From Nigrospora sphaerica (Eukaryota; Ascomycota; Sordariomycetes; Amphisphaeriales; Apiosporaceae), in NCBI GenBank assembly GCA_018287875.1, contig JAGVVL010000015.1, positions 3,720,001 to 3,784,000 on the forward strand: 64,000 nt of DNA. The letters are read 5' to 3'. The notes under the pieces are model-generated. The model saw nothing but the letters and a program-made list of their open reading frames with translations, was not told the DNA's origin and searched no databases. Below are positions 43,901-58,296 of the stretch, one piece after another. The translations under genes and the position numbers were made by a program. How positions within the stretch are numbered: position 1 is the stretch's first letter; each line of letters starts with the position of its first letter.

Positions 43901-44266
43901 CAACGCAACAAGGCCAAGTTACGAAGTTCACCGCTGACGACTGAGCATCTGGTCCTTGCTTACGACTACGTCCGCTACATCGATATATCTAACGACCGGA
44001 AGCTCCAGTACCAATGGATGGGACTATACAGGATCGTCGAAGCGTTGCCTCACAACCGTTTCAAGCTCCAAGACGTTATAGGAGTCCCCATCCGAGGAGT
44101 CTTTCACAGCGACAGGCTGAAGGCCTTTAGGAAGGACCCCGACGGAACCTAGGAACCACTTAATACCGATAAGGATAGATGGAGTTAGGAGGACCTTTAA
44201 GCACCTATACCTGGTCCTGATTAAGACAAACCACCCCCGAAAAAAGGGGCAGACCACCGAAGAAAC
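40936..44266 (+). pseudogene. Gypsy Pol remnant of the DDVPVKGP type, unit C
   Basis: Same gene remnant and same RIP stops as unit B. Two extra one-base losses in G runs: near 41800 (CTTGAG against CTTGGAG) and near 42425 (CTGGGAGC against CTGGGGAGC). Confidence 0.85.
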
Positions 44267-44754
44267 CTCTGTAAGAAATCAGCATCGATGAAGCCACGAG
44301 TTTAGGACTACCGCCGACCCAGTCAAGAATCTAAGTTGAGATCCCTTTGGGCACACGGGAAGGCTACGTTAAGTATCCCGAGTACTTTTAGGCCTCCTAA
44401 CGACCTTGTTTAAAAAGGACAGTCGTGGTACTTTCGCCGCATAGTTCCTTAGTTTCACCGATTTCCCGTTTTCCTTTTTACTGTTTTAGGGGACGTGTCG
44501 TACCCTTACAACGACATTCAGTTTAGATCCTGCGCTTTAAAGCGCCGATCAGAACATTCCACTCGTTACCTGATAACTGCTGTCCAGCACAGTAGTATAT
44601 CTTAACTTGAAAAGCGATGATAAAGAAGACGATTAGATATGAATTATGGCCTCGGTATAAAGCTAGCCTATAAAGACCAAAGAAAGACCAGACTCCGAAC
44701 GCGCATGCCTTGATCAAGGGTACATATAGGCGCAGCGTACACCTTTCCCCTACC

Positions 44755-45652
44755 TCAGTTCCACGAAGCCTGGACAGCAAAGGAATCCCTGCCTATCTTT
44801 TCCAGTTCCTTTCCCTTGATAACCAAGCCGCCCTTAGTATCAGCAGACGACAGACCGAGCTTCGTCTTTCCCCTCTTCTAAAGATCTCTAAGCATCTTCC
44901 CATGGATACACCAGCTGCACGAGGTATTGCGTCCAACTATTAAGCAGTTACCGTAACTCGCATAATACTGAGGGAGAGAAACACAACCGAAGAATGGCGC
45001 TATACTGCGCGTGTCCTCTATATCAGCATCCCGTAATAGGGACTCGCAATGTTCGCAAGGCATGGGGTTTGCTTTCCTATACGCCTGGACTAGGACAGCA
45101 GCTGCTGTCTCTCCTCGGGATAGCAACTTACCGATAACCTAGCCGAAGGGACCACTATAGTTTGCCTCCATAAAGATAGGTGGAAGCTGTTGATCAGGGC
45201 GGTACCACCCTAAGATATTCTGGATAGCCTGATTATCCTTCCCCTCGAACAACGCTCTATCGAACACCCACTGTAAATAGGTGTGCTCATTGGAGGGCAT
45301 AGTGGTGATAGTCAGATGGCCCAGGATCTGATTAAGATATTCCACCAGTTAAAACAGGGCCAAGCACACTGGTCAGAGGGAAGCGACTTACCGCCAAATG
45401 AGTATACGAAATCGACTTCGAATTCTTGTCGCACCTACCCTTGCCAAACTCCGAGTGCTCTAAGAAGAACTTGCGCACCTACGACAAGTTGTCGAGATAC
45501 AGTTCAACCATTTCGTCGCCTTCCTTAACAGCCGGCATCAAATGGATTGCTTCGTTAGCACGCACAGTGTACATAGCCCCGTCGCGAAACCCCTGCCGCT
45601 GCGACTGCGATAAGAGAGGCAGCCGGTACCGCTCCAGATGCTGGGAAGACAT
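44755..45652 (-). pseudogene. DUF3716-like cysteine-pattern protein, unit C
   Basis: Same three nonsense codons and the same candidate intron as in unit B; no unit-specific lesion noticed. Divergent from the Ulp1-like pseudogene that follows. Confidence 0.6.
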
Positions 45653-46183
45653 GGCGACAACTTAAGGAAGATGTTAACCAAGACAATGAAGACATGAGTG
45701 TGTATGTTGTTCTAGGGGACGAAGAGAGACCAAAGGCGTAATAATATAAAGAACAAAAGAAGAACAAGGACGGATACAGCCTAGTTAAGTCGAGACTCCG
45801 CAATTATTCCCAACGCCAAATGATAACAAGTGATTAACAATATCGGATAGCTATTCAATACCGTAATTAACAACTTACCGAAAGCAGTCACGTGCTCTCT
45901 TTACGAGTCACAAAGCGACCTGGAGTCTCCTAGCTAAAAGCCTCTAAGGATAAGTATCTAATATCGCTCCTCTACTCCTGCAAGCACTCCTCTTCCCTCC
46001 AACAACATCCTCCGCACCTCTGGTCACCAGAGAATATCACACACTACTCGTACCCCCGAACTGTATACTGTTAAGGAACCCTATTCTACCTTGATCACCT
46101 TCCTATCTTAATTAAGACTTTCCACTATAGAAGACGTCCATTTCGGCTAGATAGAAGACTTCAACGTCTTCTAAGGGAAGAAG

Positions 46184-48934
46184 GCAGCGCTGGTGGCACT
46201 ACAAGAGAGTATTACGAAGGATTATGACGCTGACCTCTGGAGCGTCGAGACCAACGACAACCTCCCGATCAGCTATCCATTCGAACGCAGTGAGGACGGT
46301 ATTCCCTTAATCACAAAGCTTCCGGACACGGCAGTCGCGACCAAGGCTGAGAAAGTGACCCGCGACCGAGCGGAACCAACTGCATACTCAGCAGCGATCT
46401 AGGAAGCAGTATATCGGTTCGTACTAAAAAGACCAGTCAGTTACCTAGACACCGAGAAGATCCTGGCGCTATTATAGAATGCGAATAAAAGAACAGTCTT
46501 CCTTAACACGATCAATATAAACCACAGCACATAGAAAGAGCATATCTTACCTATAGCCAGGTCCAACTGGGAGAAAGGACTGTGCAACAACTTTGCTATT
46601 ATAATTAACGCGAAGCACCCAGACAGCGATAGAGAGAACCACCTACTATGCGTCTACGATAAGAATCGGCTCCACGTTTTCTCCCCTTTTAAAATAACAG
46701 ACAACTAGTACCTCGACTATAGGTACCACGCCGGCCGAGTGGTCTAGGAGCGCATCCTAGACGGGAGACGTGAAGGCAACTAGGGGAAAGCAGTCCACAT
46801 CTATAAGGGCATCCACGCGAGTACATGCTAGGCAGACAACCACTTTATGATCCTGCTAGCCTAGCACCTCTCTTAAGGTACATTGATTAAGGAGGTCGTC
46901 AGGGAAGTCGTTAATTAACGCAACTTCACTGCTGCCATACAACGAATATACCAGGTTATACAGAAGAACTGCAACTTCTGTTTCGGTATCGATAACTATA
47001 GAACCGACAAAGACAACCTCCTACCCTTAGAAAAGTCGCCTAAGTACTTGTCTGCAGAGACCAAGCCCGGATTAAGGATTAGCTCATTCCACTGGGACGA
47101 ACTGGAGAACCTAGGGAGAGTAATTGGACGCGAGAGATCCTCGGTACCTATACCAAAGTGGGAAAGCACCACGAGGGACGACACACCAGTACGCAGCTGG
47201 GACTCACTACAGTCAACCCCGATCAAGACCATGCGCGAGTCATTGACAAGACCCTTGCCCATCACGAACCAGAAGAACTGGAAGACAGGAACTCAGGACG
47301 CTGTCCTTCGTACCATCTTCAGGTACGCCGAAGGCAAGACTATGCTAGGAGCGGACTTTGACGCCCTCATATCGATGATCAACACGATACTCAGGTGGTG
47401 TTTAACGGAAGACACACTGTCGGCGCTTGACGACAAGCCCAACGCCCCAAACGACCTGAATAACGACATGCAAGCATAATTGCAAACGACCTACACAGAC
47501 GGCTATATTTGCATCTGCAGAGCAGCGCATGACGATAAGGACTATGGTCCTTGGCCGCTGGTAATCTTTACACCAGGACTACAGCGTGCTATAGTGTACA
47601 CGTTTGGCGACAAAGATAACTAGGTCGTTGCCGAAAACACAGGAGAGTTGTTTCGATAGGCTTTAAGCAGAGCCAACCTTGCCGACAGGTTCCCGAACCT
47701 CAAGATTAGCTGGACGCCCTGCTATTGTAACCGACAACAACGCTAGCGCCACGCCTATATGGCTCTGTCAGTCATCTGGATAGTGTACAACATCAATAAG
47801 GACAGCAACTTCGTGTACATCTCCAGCAAGCTGCGCGGGGTGGAGAACCAATTGGACTATGTCATGGTCAACGAACTGGCAGCGTCAGTTAGGTTGAATA
47901 TGGACATGCAGCGGACCTGGGCCGCAGTGAACACTAATCCGGATACACCGTCCACACAGACGTCAACAAGACAATCATCACGACCAGTATCGAGACCAGC
48001 CTCCCAAGAATCAACGCCTGCCGCCAGAGCACGGCCTGATCAGAGACAAGCACTATCCACACCGCTTAACAGATAGAGGGGATCGTCCACAGGCCAGGCG
48101 TCAGGTCAGCCATCTGGTGGTCGCATAGCGCTGCCCTCAGCTAGAGAATTAACGCGTAGAGGTATCTCGAATATGACATTGACGACTCCCACGCCTACGC
48201 GTACGGCTGCTACCCCTAGGTTAAGCTCTTCACAGAGACCTGGCAACACTGGCAACGAGCTAACAGTAGGCCCATCTAACAGCGGATTAACGAGAACGAC
48301 TTCCAGAGGCCAGATCCCGGCCACAATCCCTAAGGAAGCCGCTGTTTAAGAGCGACCCACGCCAGGAGGTCCAGCAGACAGAGGCCGACGACAGACCCGT
48401 CGATCCACCAGGTCGGAGAGACATACCGCCAGTAACCCAGAGCCCGCACAAGCAGCGCATACCGAGGAGCCTGCGCAGGACAACCCCACGGATCCGGACG
48501 TCGACTTAACAAAGAGCGAGTACCCTTAGGTCGGTACATTAACTAAGAGCAAGCACTATAAGCAGCCTCCCATGCCGACATACACGTACGACCTAAGCAG
48601 CACAGGGCAAGACCTTGTCTCTGACATTGACGGTTCCTACCTAGGAATGACAAGAGGACAACGGGCGCAAGCCTTTAATCAAGGAGGTCGCTTAAGCTAC
48701 GTAAGGGTTGGGGATACCAGAGAGGACGCTCTAACCCGTCCCATTCCCACGGCGCCTGCAGACTGGCGCGGATGGAACGATATGCGACTTCGCATGACCG
48801 CCTTGCAGGACGCTTGGCGACAGAACTTGCCGGTCTATAGAGGCCGATAAGAGCGCGCTGCCTGTCGCGCAGGAATGGTCGCAGGGAACGAGCCTGAGGA
48901 GATTGAGGAGGATATCTACGGGGTATCAGACTAA
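46184..48934 (+). pseudogene. Long pseudogene with two Ulp1-like blocks, unit C
   Basis: As unit B, with two G runs longer by one (near 46783 and 47837). Here block 1 continues in frame through GKAVHIYKGIHASTC, and block 2 runs into KLRGVENQLDYVMVN without a shift (47759-48076). Unit C therefore gives the better reading at both places, which suggests B carries length errors there. Confidence 0.45.
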
Positions 48935-49057
48935 TCAAGGCCTTGCATAGACTAGCCCCTTTATTAAAGTCTGGTCGCTCTCATACACACTGTATTTTAG
49001 TTGTGATGCTTTTTCATTTTGACATTCGGTACGATCGCTTCCCAACTGGGGGACGGT

Positions 49058-49377
49058 TAAGACGGGGCTAGGGTACGTAAGCACCCAATGCCAGGGGTCT
49101 GATCAAGGACTTGCACCTATAAGTAGCCGTCCAGCTTCCACCGTAGAGATAAGACAACAACAAGACATGTTCACTTCCTTTTATCTTTTGAGACCATCAC
49201 TCGTAACCGTTTTGTCCCAGTTATTGTCCCAGTTGGACCTCACTTTTACTTGGGTGATAGACATACCCTTGATCAAGGACTTGCACGTCCTAAATCGAGG
49301 GCATGTCTATCACATTATCAGGGATCGACCTCACGACCGCGTCTTTCCACCAGGCACTACACCTAGTGTTTGTCTGT
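49058..49377 (+). repeat. Repeat X, unit D
   Basis: Matches unit C, including the TAAGACGGGG start. LINE junction after TTTGTCTGT. Confidence 0.75.
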
Positions 49378-49460
49378 ACATAGCGATAACTTCACAACCA
49401 CGACTCTATAAGCTACCGGATAGCCCGGAAACTGTCCCTAGGGCTTCATTTAGCCTAGAA

Positions 49461-50814
49461 ATGGTCGATTCACCACCCTCGAGGCAAAGCGCGGGTGGTG
49501 GGAGCCGCCATAGGCCCGCCCCACCCCCGAGCCGTCACCTCCGGACTCAAGAACACCATCGCCAGACAGCATTACAACACCTGGACGCAGTCCAGAGGAT
49601 ATACGCAGCACTATAAACGACTTTAAACGCTTCCTAGCTGGTGAAGTCAACATTGCGGCCTTAGCCGCAGCAGTTCAAGCCGCCATTCCGGTCCTAGAGA
49701 CGGCGGCTAAGGAATCGGACAACCAGCCCAGCGTCGAAAGACGCATCAATGCTATCGAGAACACGCTGCAAGCTATCTATAAGGAAATCAAAGCTCCTAA
49801 GACGTACGCTGCAGCCGCTACTGCCCTTACCGCCGCCACAGCGCCTAGGGCCCCCAGGTAGCCAAGACTCTGCCTCCTCGACACGAACGGGAGGTAACGG
49901 TCAAGGCCGCAGGAACTGAAGGCCGCACCTACGAAGAGATCGTGCGGAAGGTTAACGCAGCAACAGGTAAAGAAACAGCAATAGCCGCACGGAAGCTTCC
50001 CAGCGGAGACTATGCTATTACCTGCAAGACAGCAGAAGAGAAGCGACAGCTGGAAACCGACCGGGCCTGGACTACCGAGGCCTTCGGAGAGAACGCCTCT
50101 ATCCAGAAGAGAAAGATCCTGGTGGTGGCCCATGGCATCAACAAGGAGGCCATAGAGACGAACCAAGGGCAGCTAGGAGTCCAACTCCGGAACCAGCCCG
50201 GCGGCCCGATCGACGTCCTAGAGGCCAAGCTCCTCGCAACGCTAAGACCTCGTCTAGGAAGGTCACGGCCCTATATATTGCAGTACCCACGGTTCAACAA
50301 GCGGAACAGCTATGCCGAGACGGCCTTATTTGGCAGTATGGCTACTATCCATGCGAGCCCTTCGCCGAAGGAGCCCAGCTTAAGCAGTGCTACCACTGCT
50401 ACCGCTATGGACATATCGCCCGAGTCTGCCGCCACGCACGTAGGTGCGGGCTCTGCTCTTCAACAAAGCATGGCGATAAAGAATGCCCAGAAGCCGAGAA
50501 TAAGAGCCGGTACTGCTGTCCAGCATGCCGAGGACCACACACTGCGTGGTCTAAGGAGTGTCCAGTCCGCCAGGAGCAGGTCCAGATCGCCAAGGCTACT
50601 TATGTCACGAGACCGAAGGGATTCGCACTGCCCTCGCAAGAACCCCTAAGCCAACAGCCGAGGACTGGCAGATAGTACAGCCGCGAAAGCGTCGAGCAAC
50701 CAGCTGCCGCACTAGAAGCACTGGCAGAGCCGCAGCAGAACCCACGAAGAGACAGACAACATGGACGTCGAAACACCGGAGTCAACACTAAACAGCATCC
50801 ACGCTCGACCATGA
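49461..50814 (+). pseudogene. LINE ORF1, unit D
   Basis: Like unit B, including the shorter C run that breaks the frame near 50232. Additionally CC replaces CCC near 50730, which changes the reading of the tail. TGA overlaps the ORF2 ATG at 50811-50814. Confidence 0.83.
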
Positions 50815-53800
50815 CAACGCTAAGGATCCTACACTGGAACACGCAGAAAAGCAAGAAAGCACAGATCCCGGCAGTCGATGCCATCTCCGAAGAGTACGAC
50901 GTCCTGGCTATCCAAGAGCCCTGGCGAAACCCACACATGCCGACCACTTACTGCCCGAGATCCTCTCCGTACTACCTTCTCTATGCCGCCGAGGGAGGCA
51001 GAGCTTGCATCTACATTAATAAGAAGCACCCCCAGCGCAGTGGACTTATAAGGCGCAATCAGATAGGTGCAACATCACGATCCAGCTACCAGATGGTCCT
51101 ATAACAGTTATCTGCGTATACTCGCCTCCTCCTGGATCGATTAGCAGATCAGACCTGCCAGCTATCGAAGCCCTCCTTACCGGTCCCCAGCTAAGACGAA
51201 CAGTCCTCGTAGGAGACTTTAACGTTCACCACCCTGTCTGGGGAGGACACAACGTCCGACCTCATAAGGCAGCCGATAAGCTACTCCAGCTAGCAGAATC
51301 CTGGAGACTCCAGCTTATCACTCCCCTGGAACACCGACATGGACTCGAAGAGGGTGCATGGACTCCACGATCGACCTGGCGTGGGCCACGGACGATCTCC
51401 GAGCTGCCTACGACGGGTACGCCCCATATGCTGGATCCGATCACCTCCCCAGGTGATACGCGTGGCTGGACCTCAAAACGACCCCAGAACAAGCCACGGC
51501 GCAGCTGGAAAACAGCTGACTATAACCAAGCGAAGGCCGAGGCGACACACCTTCCGCAGCCAGGGCTACTCGAGACACCGGGGAAATCGATAGATACACC
51601 GAAACGTTAACTAAGGAGCTAACTCGGATAGCCGACCTAGTTGCCCCCTCCGCCACTCTAAGAGGAGAGGCAAGGCATGGTGGAACCACGAAATAAAAGA
51701 AGCTATAGAGGAGGAGAGACGAGCCCAGCGAACATGGCTATCCGACAGGACAGACGCAGCCTGGCGAGCTCTTCGGCAAGCATCCCTTACGAAAAAGAAA
51801 ACGATCCGCACTGCAAAGACAGCGACCTGGAGAAACATGCTTCACGAGGCCTCTAGCCAGCCAGCTGGCGTCTGGAACATCGCGAGATGGGCCAGAACCG
51901 AAGGAGCCGCACCGCCGCTACCTCCAGCCGTCCCCACGCTTCATACACCGCGAGGCGAAGCAACGACCCATAAGGAGAAAACGGAGGCCTTCCGGGAGAG
52001 GTTTTACCCTCTCCCTAAGGCCATGCATACCGGCTTCCGTATAACAAACCGGCTCGCAGCGCCTCTCGACATCGACGGCGAGGTGACAGCGGAGCAGGTC
52101 CAAGACGTCTTAAGCAAGGCAGGCCAGTGGAAAGCACCTGGGCCAGACCAGCTTCCGAACGGATTCCTTAAGCGCTTAGGAAAGCCCCTCTTCCAGGCCT
52201 TAGCCTCCTTAGCGGAAGCATGCTGGCGTATAGGATACTATCCAACAGCGTTCCGCAAAGCAGTGACCGTTATCCTCCGGAAACCAGGAAAGCAGCCAAA
52301 CGAGTACCACCAAGCCGGCGGATGGAGACCTATCGCGCTACTTAACACCATAGGGAAGGTGATCGAGAGCCTGCTGGCGCAACGGCTAGCCAGCTTTGCG
52401 GAAGAAAACGGGCTGCTCCCGGACGAACAGATGGGCAACCGGAAAGGCCGCTCCACGGAAACAGCCTTACGGTTGCTAACGGACCTAGTCCGCACAGCCT
52501 GGAAACATGGAGGTGCAGCAACCCTTCTATCGCTGGATATCTCAGGCGCTTTCGACTCCGTCGACCATGGAAGGCTCCTCGCTAACCTGCGAGCGCTGAG
52601 GGTCCCTATATGGACTATTAGCTGGATCCGAAGCTTCTTATCTAACCGGTCCACTACGCTGTTCTTCGATGGCCAGGAATCGGACGAGATCCCAGTCCCA
52701 GCAGGCGTCCCGCAGGGCTCACCCCTATCGCCTATCCTCTTCTGCCTTTATACAGCCGGTCTCTACAAGGCCCTCCGCGCTGTACCAGGGATAGCTACTA
52801 TAGCCTTCGCAGACGACACAAACCTCGTGGGCTTCGGCTTAAACCCAGAGCAGACCTGCGAGCGGCTAGAAGCTGCTCATAGGGTCTGCAAAGAATGGGC
52901 AGTCAGCCACGGCATGACCTTTGCAGTCCAGAAATATCACTTAGTCCACTTCTCTCGAAGACGGAAAGGTCCGGATACAAAGATAGCCTTAGAAGGTCAC
53001 GAAATCGAACCAGAAGACTCCTGCCGCGTCCTTGGCATCCAGGTGGATAGACGTCTCCGCTGGGACGTCCATATCCAGTCGATATCGAAGAAGATGGCGA
53101 CGCAGGTCTACGCTCTAAACCGGATAGCCGGCTCGACGTGGGGCGCATCTCTCCAACGAGCCCGCCAAGTCTATATAGCTGTCGTACGGTCTGCGATAGG
53201 CTATGGAGCTTCAGAGTGGCACCGCCAGATCTCGAAAAATCGAGCCAAGGCACTCAACGACGTCCAGACAGAGTGCCTCCGAAAGGTCACAGGAGCTTTC
53301 AAAGCCACGGCCACCGCAGTACTAGAAACGGAAGCTTACGTGTCCCCTTAGACACGTGGCTCAACAGAAGGGTGGCGGCATCGGAAGAGAGGCTCCAACA
53401 GCCGCGTATCGCATCACTCATCCAAGCGAGATGCGATAGCGCAGCTAGATGGATCCTAACAAGACCGACTCGCCGGCGCAGACCGAAAGGCCCCGACGCT
53501 CCCGATCGTAAGAGGTGGCTAAACGAATGGCTAGCTGGAGACTCAGCACATAAAGCTGAGGAGAGAGACTGGCTTCAAAGATGGCAACAAGCGCAGCAAA
53601 ATCGAACAGCACGAACCCCGGCAGCAACTAAGATGCCGCCAGACAAGCACGTCCTCAAGCTCCATAAGGGACTCCATAAGGCGGAGAGCTCCATCCTCGT
53701 CCAAGCGAGGACTGGCAAGATTAGGCTGCGAGACTTCCTTTTTAAGCGTAGGGTCCCGGGCTTCGACAGCCCCTGGTGCGTCTGCGGTCAAGGCAGGAGA

Positions 53801-53988
53801 CCGTCCGGCATATCCTCGTTTTCTGCCCACGGGAAAGAAAGACGAGAGCATCTCGTCCAAGCTCTAGGAGGACCGATAGACACGGACAGGATGCTCGACA
53901 CCCCAGGAAAAGCAGGAATTATCGCAAGATGGCTACTCCGCTCGGAAGGCTGGACATGTTCCAGCTAGCGAATCAACTTATCAGCTAG
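50811..53988 (+). pseudogene. LINE ORF2, unit D
   Basis: Endonuclease broken as in the other units. RT open from 51837 to 53351, where a C run (CCCC against CCCCC in B and C) gives a stop after EAYVSP. The C-terminal region is open in another frame (53138-53968). One-base losses near 53795 and 53944 and a two-base loss near 53836 (GAAAGAAAGACG against GAAAGAGAAAGACG) disturb the zinc site and end. Confidence 0.87.
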
Positions 53989-54475
53989 GAAGCGGGCGCG
54001 CTGAGCCCGATCTCGGTATGGCAGGCCAAAGAGTAGATAGAAGCGGTACGACGCAGCGGAACCTAGGTTTTTCACCCGGCCGGACGTTAGCCCGGAACGG
54101 TTTTCCTAGGCTAAGATGCGCAGGGGGTCCTCATGGCCTAAATAGGTCGCTAGGTGTAAGAATAATAATAAAAAAATACGAAGCCCTTAGCGGAATTCTT
54201 AATTGGCAACACGAAGATCAGAGTCCCCATCACACTAGATAAGAAGCAGACTAGTGGAAAGTCTCGATCAATGGCCACAGCGACGGAAAAAGCCGGGCTA
54301 CTGCGCTTATTAACCGACGCAGTAGTATCTAAAGGCTGCACCACCTTAACAAGGATTCTGAGAAGATCGCACTAACAGCATTCTCCTGAACGTCATCAAA
54401 GCGGCGGATAGCACTGATCAAGAGTCTCCACTATACGATGAGCATAAGGATAATGTCCTCCTAGGATTCTCGGAC

Positions 54476-57400
54476 GATACCCTACTAGACTTTCTACGGT
54501 CGCTTCGAGATGAGGTCATGGGGGACGATGGGGCTGCGAGCCGCAGATCAGGACTGCCCTTATCTCTCCAGCGAGGACAGGAGGTCCGACAACACGCTAT
54601 CTCGAGTTAAGTCAACACTATATACAAAACAGTGGCGTAAAAGGTCCAACCTGTCGACGACTACCCTTCAGATGGTAGCATTCTAGGAGGCTCCACGTCT
54701 TAGAAAGGTGCAGTGCTGGCAGGAATCGAGATGCCTGCGAGAACAAAGGACGGGCTAATAAAGAATATGCAACTACGCTTCACGACTATGCTATTGGGAT
54801 AAAGGTTAACCGACGACAGATAGGCGGAAGTCCTTGATTAGCTTAAGACCTCAGAGCTCACACCTTAAGAAACGGCCGTCCTAAAGCAGATCTTACAGAA
54901 TCGGGAAGCCTGTCTAGTATGGGACCCAATAGAGATAGGCTAAATCCAACACGAGATCTCACCCCTATACAACATTCGGACAGTACCGTATATAGCATGG
55001 TAAGCAAAGAACGTCCCAATCCTTGGAGCGCTACTACTAAAAGCAATTGAGGCCCTGAAGAAACGACTCGAGAGAGGTTAGCTTAAGGAATGCCACGGAC
55101 TATACCGCAACAGCTGGTTCGTCGTTGCGAAAAAGGACGGGAGCGTACGCCTTATCAATTTAGCTACACGCTTTAATGGTGTCACGATTAAAGACGCGCT
55201 CCTACTTAGAGGTAGCGACGAGTTCGCTGAGCCCTTCGCAAACTGTCAGATACTCACCGGACTCGACTTATTCTCGGGATACAACCACTGCGCACTCGCA
55301 GAGACCTCGAGAGACATAATAGCGTTCTCCACACCGCTTGGAGTCCTACAACAGACGACATTGCCGTAAGGATTCACCAATTCACCAGGTCACTTCATTC
55401 GAGTGATATCCAGGATCTTATTTGACATTCCCAAGGAAAAGGCCGATTTCTTCTTCGACGACGTCCCAGTTAAAGGACCCACGGAGCGTTATGTTAATCA
55501 AGAGCGCTTCCCTAGCATCCGACGCTTTATGCTGGAACATCTAGAGAACCTGGATACCGTGCTATTCAATATGGAGCTCGCCGGAGTTTCCATTAACGGC
55601 GCCAAGTCCTAATGGTGCCAGCGCTAGATCGAAATCGTTGGCTACATATGCGGTTCCGATAGCCGCAAGCCACCCGAAAGGAAGGTTATAAAGATCCGCG
55701 AGTGGAACGCCTATAGAGACGTCAGTGAAGTAAGGAGCTTCCTCGGCATAGCAGGATGCTTTAGAGCATAGATCAACCACTATGCCATGAAATCGCAACC
55801 TTTAACAGAGCTACTATAGAAAGGAGCGCCCTTCACCTAAGGTCCTAATCAAGATCAAGCACTCAATACCTTAAAGAACGAGATCGTAGATATAGTTGCG
55901 CTTCGAAAACCAGAGTACGGTACCTATCAGTTCTACCTTAAGACCGACGCATCTAGTATAGGCTGGGGAGCTGAACTTGGCTAACTGATTAACGATAAGC
56001 ACCAGCCAATTCGCTTCGAGTCCGGATATTGGAACGACGCTAAGAAGAAGTACGACTCCGGCAAGCAGGAGTGTCTCGCCATCGTCAGAGCCTTACGGCG
56101 CCTACGACTGTACCTCTTTAGCGCCGAGTTCAGACTAGAAACGGACGCTAGGACGCTGCGAGACCAGCTCAATAACTGTTTAATGAACCTACTGCTATTA
56201 GCACCACTGACAAGGTGGCTGGCATATATTAAGCTGTTCGCTTTCGAAGTATACCACTTGCCAGGCAAGAAGAACGTTATCGCGGACGTATTGTTACGCA
56301 AGGGCAGAGGACTATCCGACGATATCGACGACGCGAACGAAGGGGACATTGACGACTTTATTGACGCCAAGATTAACATAACCGAGCCTGATTAACAGAA
56401 CCCACAGACAAAGCTGGCCGAGTATCGCCACTACCTAGAGATATTACAGCTGCCAGACCAATTACGAGACCCTACTACTCCCCACTTAAGGAGAGTAGTC
56501 ACTACGTTTAAGATAGAAGCCACCCGCTTCTTTATCCACGAAGGAGTGATATTTCGTAAGGCCATAGCTAAGTCACCACCACGCAGAGCTGTGGAAAGCC
56601 TTAATCAGAAGAAGAATATCTTCGCCTAGGCATATAAGGATCTCGGACACAAAGGTCGAGACGCGACCTACAAGAGGATTGCCAACTTATACTGGTGGGC
56701 TAATATGTACACTAATGTTAAGCAGTGGCAGTCAGAGTGCCTCCAATATGCGAAAGCCTCTGATTAGCGACCAATGGATACGTAACTCTAGACGGAACCT
56801 ACAGATATCCTTCAGACCTGGGTACTCGACGTACAGTACATGCCAGCTTGCTAAGGATTCACCGCAACTGTCGAAGCGCGCTGCGAAGTATTAGGTTACC
56901 TTGAGGCCATAGCATTAAAGAAGATCAACTCGGCAACCATCGTGCGGTTCATTAAGTCACGTATTATCTACCAGTATGGCTGCTTCCAGCGCCTCAAAGT
57001 AGACAACAGCCTAGAAAACAAAGGAGAGGTTATTAAGGCTGGCAAGAAGTTAGGCTTCATAGTCACACCAGGACCCGCCTACAGTTCGAAGACTCAAGGC
57101 TTGATCGAGAACGGGCACAAGAGTATTGCTAAGTCGCTAATGAAGATGACCGACGGGTCTGGCAAGAACTAGGTGGCGTTACTACCCCTAGTTGTGTGGG
57201 CCGACAGGACCGTGGTCCGGTACTTTGGCATGTCCTTATACCGACTCCTATACAGAAGGGAACCCTTGATGCCCTTCGAATTGAGCATTCCGATGTGGCG
57301 GATCATGAACTGGAACGAAGATATAAGCTAAGAAGAGCTGATCACTAGAAGGGTGCGAATGCTAGAGAACCGACCTGCGGACATCGAAGCGACTTGCCGA

Positions 57401-57808
57401 GCGATCGTGTCTTAAAGAAAACGACGTGCGCAAGACGTTGATCAACGCAACAAGGCCAAGTTACGAAGTTCACCGCTGACGACTGAGCATCTGGTCCTTG
57501 CTTACGACTACGTCCGCTACATCGATATATCTAACGACCGGAAGCTCCAGTACCAATGGATGGGACTATACAGGATCGTCGAAGCGTTGCCTCACAACCG
57601 TTTCAAGCTCCAAGACGTTATAGGAGTCCCCATCCGAGGAGTCTTTCACAGCGACAGGCTGAAGGCCTTTAGGAAGGACCCCGACGGAACCTAGGAACCA
57701 CTTAATACCGATAAGGATAGATGGAGTTAGGAGGACCTTTAAGCACCTATACCTGGTCCTGATTAAGACAAACCACCCCCGAAAAAAGGGGCAGACCACC
57801 GAAGAAAC
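54476..57808 (+). pseudogene. Gypsy Pol remnant of the DDVPVKGP type, unit D
   Basis: Same RIP stops as B and C; keeps the longer G runs of B at the RT and RNase H. A C run just upstream (54386) is one shorter than in B and C. Confidence 0.85.
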
Positions 57809-58296
57809 CTCTGTAAGAAATCAGCATCGATGAAGCCACGAGTTTAGGACTACCGCCGACCCAGTCAAGAATCTAAGTTGAGATCCCTTTGGGCACACGG
57901 GAAGGCTACGTTAAGTATCCCGAGTACTTTTAGGCCTCCTAACGACCTTGTTTAAAAAGGACAGTCGTGGTACTTTCGCCGCATAGTTCCTTAGTTTCAC
58001 CGATTTCCCGTTTTCCTTTTTACTGTTTTAGGGGACGTGTCGTACCCTTACAACGACATTCAGTTTAGATCCTGCGCTTTAAAGCGCCGATCAGAACATT
58101 CCACTCGTTACCTGATAACTGCTGTCCAGCACAGTAGTATATCTTAACTTGAAAAGCGATGATAAAGAAGACGATTAGATATGAATTATGGCCTCGGTAT
58201 AAAGCTAGCCTATAAAGACCAAAGAAAGACCAGACTCCGAACGCGCATGCCTTGATCAAGGGTACATATAGGCGCAGCGTACACCTTTCCCCTACC

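Larger units (their letters stand above)
49378..54177 (+). mobile_element. Tad-like LINE, unit D
   Basis: Same insertion point and tail as B and C. Several homopolymer states are shared with B and not C (for example the C runs near 50232, 51650 and 52187), others with C and not B (near 51240, 51325 and 51481). Confidence 0.93.
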